Assembly: GCF_043290135.1 (NCBI RefSeq)
Contig: NC_134704.1
Span: 8,799,501 to 8,863,500 of the forward strand
Direction of reading: 5' to 3'
DNA: 64,000 nucleotides
Source: Rhipicephalus microplus
Taxonomy: Eukaryota; Arthropoda; Arachnida; Ixodida; Ixodidae
In this document: positions 13,401 to 25,400 of the stretch, in pieces
Numbering within the stretch: the stretch's first letter is position 1
How the letters are laid out: each line of letters starts with the position of its first letter
Notes under the pieces: generated by a model
Told to the model about the DNA's origin: nothing
Databases searched by the model: none
The model's input: the letters and a program-made list of their open reading frames with translations, nothing else
Translations under genes and position numbers: made by a program

Positions 13401-16400
13401 ATTTGTTGCTATCGCGTTCATTGTTTCGATTTTGCGGCAAAGCTGTGGCTTTTTTTCTGGTGCGACAGCTTAGCTGTTAAAATTGTCTAATTATGTCTAA
13501 TCACTTCGTTTAATACTTTCCCGTAGAAAACTGTCGTTATCAGGCAATTAACATCGCAGTGGAGAAACACAGGCTGAGTGTCCTTCAGTTCAATAACTCC
13601 TGATAGTCCTGATAGGCCAGTGGCGGATCCAGAGGAGGGTGGCAGTAGGGGGCGATCGCCCCCCTCCCCCGAAGCCTGTCAGCACCCCATCCCCTTCTTT
13701 TAAGTGCTTGTCACCCACCTGCTATACCCGTTAGGACAAATGAGTGACCACTGTGAGCACAGGTGAACAGTATTTATGCCATTATTGGGTTTTTAATTGT
13801 GCTAGTAAAAATAGAAAAGCAATGACCACGCCCCCTTTCTAGTGTTAATTCAAACGACCTTCCCCCCCCACCCCTTACTTACCTCACCAACACTATCAAC
13901 GAAATATGGAAAAAGGGTGAGATACCCGATGCCTGGAAACTAGCTCACATGGTTCTCATACCCAAACCGGGAAAGGCGCCGAGCCTAGATAACCTACGCC
14001 CCATATCTCTCACGTCGTGCGTGGGCAAAGTGGCTGAGCACGTCGTCCTCAACCGGGTTGGTCGATACCTCGAAGATGACTGCATCCCGCACCACATGAT
14101 TGGCTTTCGACCAGGGTTATCCACTCAAGACGCCATGTTACTCCTAAAGCATCAAATTCTGGATGGCGGAAACACTCGAGACACTCGTGCAATACTCGGT
14201 CTCGATTTAGAAAAGGCATTCGATACAATAACGCACTCGTCAATCTTGAAAGCGATCGCAGCCCTCGGCCTAGGTCATCGATTTTACTACTTTATCCGCT
14301 CTTTCCTCACTCGACGCAGAGCCGTCCTCCGCGTAGGAGACCTAGTGTCGGAAGAAGTGGAGCTCGGACAGCGGGGCACTCCTCAGAGATCCGTCCTCTC
14401 GCCCACGCTCTTCAACCTCGTGATGATCGGGCTTTCCGAACGACTTTCGTAAATCGACGGCCTAAATCACACTATCTATGCGGATGATGTAACCATATGG
14501 TGCTCCACAGGGTCGGATGGTTTCATTGAGTCCGCCCTGCAAGAGGCTATCGACACCGCCGAGTCCTACCTCGACCACACCGGTCTCAGGTGCTCACCCG
14601 CGAAGTCGGAGCTCTTTATATATTTGCCCAAACGCCGGGTTGTCAAGCCCAAAGGGTGGAAACCTCCGGCGGAACGCAATATCACCCTCCACACCAGAGA
14701 TGGTCGTACTGTACCCAGGGTAGACACCATCAAGGTCCTCGGCATGATCATCGAGTCCCGCGGAACCAACACCCAAACAGTACACAAGCTCAGGACTAAG
14801 ACTGAGAATGCCATACGACTCGTACGTAGAGTAGCCAACAGGCACCATGGCCTCAAAGAAGACAGCCTGCTGCGTCTCGTACACGCGTTTGTTTTGTGCC
14901 ATTTTACCTACGTTGCCGCTATACACAAATGGCTACGTGCTGAGCGCAATCAACTCAATGCGCTTATTCGCAAGGTGGTCAAACGAGCCCTTGGCCTCCC
15001 TATCACCACTCCAACGTACAAACTCCTCGAGCTTGGCGTACATAACACGCTAGAAGAGATCGCCGAACCTCAGGAACGCATGCAATTGACCCAACTCACC
15101 ACCACCAAGGCGGGCCGCCATATTCTGCGCGAGTTCGGCTTCTTCTCCTCAAGGGCCAGGGACCCCCCAGAGTTGACTAATTCCCCGTGAAATCCGCGAC
15201 CTTATCACGATCGCTCCCATTCCACGAAATGTACACCCCGAATACAACAAAGGCAGGCGCCTTGCGCGGGCGACCGCCATTCTCAAGCGCATAGACATGG
15301 AAGCGGACAACGTCTCGTTCGTGGACGCCGCTGCCTATCACAACAACCGAGCCTTCGCCGCGGTCGCGGTATGATCCGCGCAGCAGACTCTTAACTCTGC
15401 CACAATCCTCACCCGAAACCCCGAAGTAGCGAAGCAAGTAGCTATAGCTATAGCTATACTCGACAGCAAACGGGAATTCATCTACAGCGACTCCAGGCCG
15501 GCCATCAAAGCCTTCGAACGCGGAGTCATCTCCGACCAGGCGTTATGTATCCTGCGCAAAGCAGACACGAGTGTCCTGAAGCACCACACTGTCATCTGGT
15601 TCCCCGCCCATCTCGGCCAGGTGTCGGGTGCCCTATCCAACCTCAACGAGATCGCCCATGATGCAGCGCGCGCACTTACCGACCGCACGCCACAGGGCAA
15701 CCCCATCTTGCTGGGTTAGATACCAATCGGGATGCACCAATTACGTACAATGAAATAAGAAAGCACTTTTACCTGGAGCGCCGCATTTTTCCACCCCCAC
15801 ATCTGAAACTTAACCGACCACAGGCATTAGCCCTACGCCTATTACAGACACACACGTACCCAAACCTTGCCACGCTTCACGTTTATTATCCCGATGCATA
15901 CCCCAGCGACACATGCCCATCATGTGGACACACAGCGACACTCGCACACATGCTCTGGGAGTGTAGAACAACTCCTCCCGACTCTACCTCAAGCAAGTGG
16001 GAGAGGTCCTTCAGGAGCTCACTTCTCGCCGACCAACAATGGGCCGTCCAGCAGGCCCACGAAGCGGCCGCCAGGTACTCCCTGTCGGTCCCTATGTGGG
16101 AGACGCCCGCTACGCGCTAAGCGCGTCTTGCAGGACTGAAATAAAGTTTTTTTTCATTCCATTCCCCCCCCCCCCCTAGTGTGGGTGGCTGGATCCGCCT
16201 CTGTGATAGGCCTACAGAGTAGTTCCTTCCTCGAGTGAGAATACTGCAGTCTCAGCACTCCTGTCGAGACACCAAGATAAATAAAGGAGGTTTTACCCAC
16301 TACTAACAAAATTTTTGCGAAGATTTTGCTAACTTAGCTCTAATATTAATTTTACCAAAATTATTCCAATAATACCCTGAGATATAAAAAAATGCACAAA

Positions 16401-19400
16401 CGAGCTTCATCAGCACTGATAAGATTGTGTTACAGCTTATTGTTTGTTTCCGCTTGATTATACGAGGGGAAGTAAAAATTATCTACACTTTCGTGAAAGC
16501 CTTTCTGATATTGTGCAGTTTGCCCTCTGACGTCACATATTTTATTTTTGTACTGTTGTAATGCTATGACAATATGACCTTATTCCTCAATATTTCTTTC
16601 TTCTGTGGCTGATATATACTGGCTCCTCTACTGTTAGTTTGCACCAAAGAGGAACAACGCCAGTGATCAGTTTTCTCCGATCGGAGGGTGTCAAACGTTC
16701 AGACATTCATGTCTGACTATATACAGAAGGACTGCGCCATGACGTAAAGCGGCGTTTTTTTTCAGGTTCGAGATATCGTGATTCGCAGTAAGCGATTCGC
16801 CCCAAACGCCGATGTTTCTTGTCGAAGAAGGCTTTGTTGTTGCATGATGATGCATGACGACACACGGCCCATCCCATTATTGAAACCATCAACAAGATGA
16901 AATTTGAGCTATTGGAACACCCTCCCTACAGCCCAGACCTAGCTCCATGCGACTTGTGCTTGTTTGGGACACTCAAGGATGCCTTCTGGTCGTTAATTTG
17001 CCTCAGATCTAGACGCAAACAACGTGGTGCAAAAGGGGCCTCCCGACAAACCAAAAACATTTTATTTCGAAAGAATACGTAAGCTCGTTGACCTTTAGAA
17101 AAAATAAGGAGGAAGATTATGTAAAAAAAAAGTATATCCATAGTGTAATCATCGCTTCATTTTATTATTCTGTAGAATTAATTGTGCAGACGATTTTTGA
17201 TTTGCCCTCGTATGCAATATTTCTCGTTTTTTTTTTTTTGTCATGGGAAGCGTACCAGAAAATGACATTTTATGCTGCTTTTGGTGTAAATGTCACGGAA
17301 CTATTTCTTAACGTGCCGGCAAACCCGCTTTATTTGAACTGCAGCAGGCATTTTTTTGACACGACAGAGAAGTTTCACAAAACAGATTAGAACCATTGAT
17401 ATAGATAAAAGCGTTTTAGTAAAGGTTGCTCAGCGCAAGACCAATAGAAGGCAAAGGGAAAAAAAAACCCTGAGACGAGCACAAATCTCACCTTATTTCT
17501 CTAAAAGGCTACCTTATTGGTAAAGATTTCCAGAATGCCCGGAGCCTCACTCAAACAAAAGTATCGCACCTGTTCATGGTGCGTTGTGGCGATGACTACG
17601 TGGTTGTTAGATGGATTGTTTTCTTTGTTTTGTATTTTCTCTCTTTTTTTGTCAGATACTGCCCAAGTATATATTGTGCGGTTCTAGCAAATAAATCTTG
17701 TTGTAAGTCAGTGCCGCTGTCTGTCTCCTTCTTTCTCTTGTCCCTCGTTATTGGTGCTGTTTTTTTATGTGAATCATTTTTTTCAAGTTACTGAAATAGT
17801 TTTTACTGTCACATCGTTCAAACATTCTTCCGCCACATCATGTACAAGAAATGACACCTTTCATGACCATATTCTGCTTTAAGAGGCCAAATTTTTATAT
17901 AATGAAGTTTCAGTACAACGAAGTAAACTGCTGATTTTATTGACTTCGCTACAACTGTAGTTCCAATGAGACAAAATAAAGCGAAAGCACTGCGGCAATT
18001 CAGTGCAAAAAAAGAAAACGCGTAATGAAAGTCGGGTCTACAAACTACACGCTCGCATCAAAGTTATCTGTAATACCCAACTTGCAGTTTGTAAGAGCTC
18101 TCTTTGAATAAATTTAAAGTGTATTCATCAACCTAACTTAGACGCTTACAAGGTCTATTAGAAGCGATTCATTCGCAAGGGTGAACTTATGTAACATTTT
18201 GGTTGCTCTGTTGCGCAGGCCTCTTTCCGGCAGTCGTATAAACTATTTAGCCGCAATTCTTTTGAACACTTATGCTTGCTACAGTGCTAACCGCAAACTA
18301 ACAATAACTGGTAATAAACATACAAACTTGAGCAGTATTGATATGGAAATTTCTCACACCAGAAGGTTACGTTTCGGACAATGGTTCATATAGCGCTCTT
18401 CGCAGGGGCACAGCGGTGCAGGCCAAAGAAATCGCAAATGCGATCATTTATTTACCTGCAAAAGCTAGAAAATCAACAATATCGAGTGACGTGAAAAAGC
18501 GAGCGTAAGGTAAATCGCATTGCGTTTTAGCCCTTCACCTACCTCTATCCATGAATAGTCGTCACGACTGAGGCATGCCACTATTTTCAATAAATAACCA
18601 CTGATCTGGAACCTGAGTGATTCAGAAGAGTCTCAAATGATTCTCGCAACAGAAATACTTTTCAACAACAATTTGACGGCTTGAAGGATATTCTCGACGC
18701 ATGAAATGGTTCACAAGCGCTCGCGGAGCGATAAAACATTTTTACCTGTTTGTAAACACAAGGAGCGCCTGAGACACGTTATATTGCAACTGAAAATGGA
18801 AGATAGTTCTTTGAAGTAACACTGAAGCGAAAAAAGAAAGTTTCTCCTCTTTGTAAATCCCTATTCCCCTATACCAATAACATCGCACCTAGTAAGCGGG
18901 AATACGCGCGGACAGAAGAATGCGTTTTCTATAAATAAAGCACACCGTCTTCTGAGGGCCAAACATCCCAAGTTCTAGGAAACTTTGTTGAGACAATCTG
19001 GCCTAAATATACAAAAGTAAAATCTTTAAAGTCTGTGATGACACCATCGGAGATTTCAGCGAGAAGTATAAAAGCGATACTTTTGAGCCTGGTTTTCTCA
19101 ATAATTAACAAACCTATGTTGGTGAAATTAACGACAACGCAGGTTTGAGGCAATTATTTATCCGTGTAAAGTAATGGATTGAATTTTGAAGTACATGTAA
19201 ATCACATTCGCGTTAGATTATGTTGATTAAACTTTGTTTAATTTGGCCGTCACAACCACTTTTGTTGTGTCTCTCTCATATTTCTTAGTGATGTCACTGC
19301 CTCCGCCAATTCGGTGATCTATTTGGATTCTTAGCCCCGCCACGGTGTTCCAGTGGCTAAGGTACTCTGCTGCTGACCCGCAGGTCGCGGGATCGAATCC

Positions 19401-22400
19401 CGGCTGCGGTGGCTGCATTTTCGCTGGAGGCGAAAATACTGTAGACCCGTGCTCTTGGATTTGGGTACAAGTTAAAGAACCCCTGCTGGTCAAAATTTCT
19501 GGAGCCCTCCACTACAACGTCTCTCATAATTATATGGTAGTTTTGGGACGGTAAGCCCCACAAATCAATCAAGCATTATTTGGTTTTTGCACCTATGCGA
19601 CTTGCATGTGGCAACTCCCATTTATGCTTATACACTGTTAACTTTACACAAAGCATTGCGTCATTTTGGTGGGATTAGCGATTTACAAAGGGCAAGCTCC
19701 TTGTCAGGCTCTATAGGTCCGGCAGATGGTACCTTCTTTTCCCGCTTCTTGCCAGAAATAAACTCCAACCTCAACTCAATTGAGCATCCCTACCTGGAAG
19801 ATGCGCGTGCCTCGACCAGCTCAAGTTCAAACTCGACGGTTGAGAAACTGAAGCGTGGGCCCCGCATGGTGAAGAAGTCCTGGTGGCCGGACACCGGTAT
19901 CTTCATGTTGTGTGGCAGCGTGAAGTAGTTGAAAGAGAGCGACATGGGCTCCTTGCGGCACTCGTCGTCCCCTTTGGCGCACTCACGCTTGTCTCGCTTG
20001 CACCGACTGCAGGATGAGAGAGCTACTTCTTACAAAAAAAAGCAATGCAAAAAACACGCACAACTGTTCGTTTTTTTTTTACTTATGAACGTCTGGTGTT
20101 TGAGCATGCATTGCAGAGATGAAAAAATTACCCCTGAACGTAATTAAATTAAGCCAACTACCAATAAGTTATTTCACAACAAACTAAACCTGACGCAGTA
20201 CACGGACACATGCCTTGGTGTTTAGAGCGGCCATCGCTCAACCACATAACGTGCACGTGTGCACCCAGGCCACCACAAATTGAATCGCCCATATTGAAAA
20301 GAAACCAACTTGAGAGGCGATAGAAGTCCTGCCATGCTAGCGAGAATCGGGAGAGGGAAGTTTCTCTGCTCGATCAGGCCCAGATAGCCGCTACACACCA
20401 TCGCCCTAACTGGACCTCAATCTTCCACCCTGGTTACAAACGGAATCTTTCCCGTCGAGAGCAAGGGTTGGTCCAGACACACTGCCCAGAGTGCCATGAA
20501 TAGTATTGCTCACTAGTTAAAATGTTCGACAATGTTCGGCGTTAAAAATGACTGTCAATAAACAAGAGGACTGGGAGGAAGCCCTAAAAAGCGGCGATCT
20601 CCATGAACAACTAAGGGCTGTCCAAAGGGCCCATGATTGCGTGGAGGGCCATGGTCATCCGGCTTCAACTTGGGCGCGGCCCGCAACTACGGTTCTGTAG
20701 ATACTTAGAACTCAATACTTGTTGACCGACCGACCATCTTCCTAATGTCTTAAAGTCAAATAAAAAAGGAAGGAAGGAAGAAATAACAAGAGAGAAGGCA
20801 GGGAGCTGAATTATAGGCACATGCCCTACTTGCTCCCCTACGCTTAGGGAAGAGGAATGGAGAGTATAAAGCTTATATGATGGCTTTACTCAATTGTTTT
20901 CTGGTGCAGCAAAAACATTGGAAATTACAGATAGGCGAAAGTAGTTATATTATGCTACTATGTTTAAAAGTGACAACAATACCTCAAAATGACATTAACT
21001 ATTAACAACGGTTCATCTTTCATGAACTAAACTAGTGTAACACTTGCTTTACAGCATACATAATTGAAATTTCGGAGTCCCACGTTTGGGGTTCGGCATT
21101 ACAATTACCTTGCCTTTCCTTTTTGGTAAATTTTTATGCTATGAAAAGGAAGCGAATATGCAAAATTTTAGTCCTGGTTAATTGGTAAATGACTTAGATT
21201 CATGAAATTAAAACGCACCCACCCACATCTTTCTCCTGACCCGCAGGTCGCGGGTTTGATTCCCGGCTGCGGCGGCTGCATTTCCGATGGAGGCGGAAAT
21301 GTTGTAGGCCCGCGTACTCAGATTTGGGCGAACGTTAAAGAACCCCAGGTGGTCAAAATTTCCGGAGCCCTACACTACGGCGTCTCTCATAATCAAATGG
21401 TGGTTTTGGGACGTTAAACCCCACAAATCAATCAAATCAATCAATCAATCACCCACATCTTCCATTACACGCAAACAAGAAACATCACACTTTTGTACTT
21501 CAGGCCATTCGCCTTTTTTCTGATCATATCCTACGTCGACGCACCATGGTTCGAATTTGCCACTTCCTCGTTGCGGCTGATTTCAGTTTGATATAACACA
21601 GCGGCCACATTTCCAATGTGTCCCGCGTTTTTGATTTCCATATCGCACTTCCACTTCTATGCCTCTCACGTTCGATCCTTCTTTCTGATAAAATGAATGT
21701 GAAATGAATTGTTGCAGCTTGCAACTTTATCATATACAGAACTTCCATCAAGATGGTAACTCATCGCTAACATTAGTAATTCCAATGTAAATGTTGCGCC
21801 GGCTAGGTGTTTTTACCTCGACCAAAAAAGAAACGATGTACGCAGACGACAGATGCCTGACTGCCATTGCATTTTTATTTTTAAATGTGTTTTGTTTAAA
21901 GAAAACGTTTTGTGCCTGTTTTACACGCTGAAATCACAAGACGGTTTCTGGGGCCACCTTACAGCGCTAGACCAATTTTTTAAATTTTTTCGCGTCATTG
22001 TAAGAAGTAACACAATTATCCTGTTGAGATACTTTGCGAAATTTTGCTATCCCTGATATTTCTCAACGCCTAGCAACTAGTGTCCCCCAATGTTACGCGG
22101 ATTTGATTGATATGTGAAGTTTAACGTCCCAAAACCACCATATGAGAGATGCCGTAGTGGAGGGCTCCGGTGATTTCGACCACCTGGGGTTCTTTGACGT
22201 GCGCCCAAATCTGAGCACACGGGCCTACAACATTCCCGCCTCTATCAGAAAAGCAGCCGCCGCAGTCGGGATTCGAGCCCGCGTCCTGCGGGTCATCAGC
22301 CGAGTACCTTAGCCACTATAGACCACCGCGGCGGTGCCCGCAACGTTACGCTTAAACAGACGCAAGAACATTGAGATGCTGTTCAGCGTGAACCATGGTA

Positions 22401-25400
22401 CGGTAGAGCCACCAGAAAGCATTAGCCCGCGACATCGCCACACTAGGCTGTGTCGGTCGGAGTCATTGACTTGACTTAACGATTTCTCGCTCGTTTTAGT
22501 TTGTTTTTTCACGGAGTTTAACTTTTGAGAGCGACTTAGGCTCTGGGTAGTGGAGGGCAGTTTTTGGTCCCATGGATTTTTTTCGTGGCCTCTGACATCG
22601 CGTATTAGATGGGCCACTAGCGTTTTGCCCGTATTAAAAAGCGACCGCCAATGCTGGGCTTCAAAGTTACACGCACTTTTGGACAGCAGCTGAGAAGCGT
22701 AACCAGAAAGCCACCACAGAGGCTTTTTGTTTTTTTTTTTCTCTGAAGACATGTATTAGCAGAAGATTCTGTATGCAACTAATACTGTGCCTAGCGCAGC
22801 AGAAAACTGGACACAGAGAAGAAAACACGGGTCGGACAACTGAACTTTACGGAAAATTGCCCTTCTCGGTGCCTAGTTTTCTGTGTGCTAAGCCGCACCA
22901 TGAATCCATACCAGCTCGCCACTTCACTGCATTACAATGTCCAATACAGGAATGAAGTGATAGTCAGGTTAAGCTGCGCTATTATACTGAGGCCAACTAT
23001 TTTCTCAAGTTCTTTCTCAATGTGCACATTGGTTGACGCATGACGCTTCCCTTGTATAAATCAGAAAAAGTTTAACTTTTACCATTCACTTTTTATGTGA
23101 CGTGCAAAAAAAAAACTGCAAGAAGGGGAGATGGAAGTTTGCGATGAAAAAATCCGACAACAGGGGTTGAGTGCATCGACAAATGGACGTCTATTCTTCA
23201 AGGTTTTAACTCTAGCACTAAAGAAGGGTTCTAGCCTTGAAGAAGGAAAGTCCCTTTGTCGAAAGATAGGCTTGTTTAAAGATGTTTGCATCTTGATCTG
23301 AACTATGTGAGCGGTTCTGTCAGCTGCTTGCTCGTTCGGGTTTCATCTCGATGTAATGACCTTTGCGCGCATGGTAAGTCTTAACGGTTCCTACGTCTTG
23401 TGGTCGGCGTCCCTGTAGTATCCTGGTGGACAGTCCAGTATGTTGCATCGGTAGCCTCCGCGGGTGTTCAGACACACCTCGTTTTCACCCCGGCAGATGT
23501 CGTCACGCTCGCATTCGTCGACGTCTGCGCAAATTGCAGTCAGGTGAAACACAGTCAGGGCATGAAGTAACATATTAGCGTGCAATCATTGAGCGCGAGA
23601 GAAACAGTAACACGATGCAAAGAAACGTGGTGCGGCTAAGCGAATATAGTCTCGGATCGCCCGAAGAGAAGTCTGTCGGCATATAAGGAACGAGGGTCAG
23701 AGAAATAACCACTTATAGCACAGTATTTGCAGTGGTTGCAGATACGTGTCATGCCCGTATACATGAGTGAAAGCTTTGGCGCGGAAAACCGCAGTTTGGA
23801 AGCACTGGCCTAGAGCTATTTGTCCTAACAGAGAACCCAATAGGGGAAATATATCGAGGTGCCCGTTATATTAGACAAAGCAAAATGACGCAGGGCATGT
23901 TTGCTCTTTAATTTGTGAGGCAAATTCGTCAATAACCAGAAAGCAAAGTGAGCGGAAACACAACTAGCACTCGGCCGATGACGCAAGAACCCACAACTTC
24001 TGCATTACGAGTGGGGTGCACCAGCATGGTGGTTGGCCGTCGAACCTTCGACTTCCCGGGTTTCAAACCATGGGTGCGTTATACGCATACAGGAAATATT
24101 CGTCACAGCAAAAAAATGGCAGATCCCACGTACAATGGGAATCGATTATATGCGAAGCACCAATGAGGAAGGTTGATATGTCACTTTAAATTCAGCACAA
24201 CTTAACGAGGAGGACGTAAATAATGCCGTACATGACTTCCATGTTATGATTATCATGATTGTGCCCGGAATTTGTGTTCGTCGTCCTTTCACGTCACGTA
24301 ATACCAAATTTAGTATGTGTGAAGCTAGTGAAACAACCGCGAGCGCGCTTTGAGCGTAGCATGTAGTCATATTTTACATAACACGCATGTCATGATTATT
24401 ATGTTCGGACGTGTCATTTACCTCCGTCGTCCGTCTGCGTCATGTATAATACCAACTTTGGTATATGTGACGCTAGCGAAACGACCGTGAGCGCACCATG
24501 AGCGTGGCGTGTAGTCATGACTTAAAGGGCATGCATGTCATGATTTCCACGTTAGGGTCGGTCACTTATGTTCGTCATGCAGTCATGTCGTATACCAGTT
24601 TTGCAATATGACACGTGAACGAAACCACCGGAAGAGCCGCAAGAGCATGACATGTCAATCATTACATTCACCCATGTTATGATTTTCATGTTATGACTAG
24701 TTACTTATGCTCATCATACATTCATGTTACGTCGTTCCAAATTCAATATAAATACCATTATCGAAACGTCCAGGAGAACTAAAGAAGTCACAGCTTTGCC
24801 GCAAAAACGAAGCAATGAACTATAGCAACAAATTGGAGTCACGCGAAGAATGACAAGCAGTTCGAAACGTGCCCCACGTTTCTCATGCAGAAATGACGCA
24901 CGAAACTTACTGACAGGCACAGATGAAAGCGAATAAGCGTCTTAGTTGTTACTTCTGTGTGTCTGAAAAGCGTGCCCTTTTCGCAAACGGAGACTGTGCA
25001 GCACTCGCTCGCTGGATTCCGTGCCGACTGGTTGTCCCCTCGCGATCTCCGACGTCAGCATAGCTCTCGCCAACTGGGCTGGCCCTACGTCATCTCCTGA
25101 CACCGATCTCCGACGACAGCGTAGCTCTGACCTACTGGACGTGCCCTACGCCATCTCCTGACGCTGACAAGAGCTCTTGCAAGTGGTGCCCCGTCCTCGG
25201 ACTTCTGTGACCGTGTTTCCATCTTTCCTATCTCTCCTATCCCCTCGATATGTCCTCGCTCGATAGATTAGCGCATCTCTCTTTCTCTCTCTCTCTGCAC
25301 CTTTATTCCTATCCTTTTAATCCCTCCTCACCCCCATCCGCTGTGAGCTACTGTTGAGGTGTCGCACACTGATGCAGACAGTTGCGGGGTTCACTTTTCT

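Noticed and set aside
19357..19572. Protein-like frames such as [20 protein letters not shown] recurring across the window
   Set aside because: These are translations of the SINE body, not genes.
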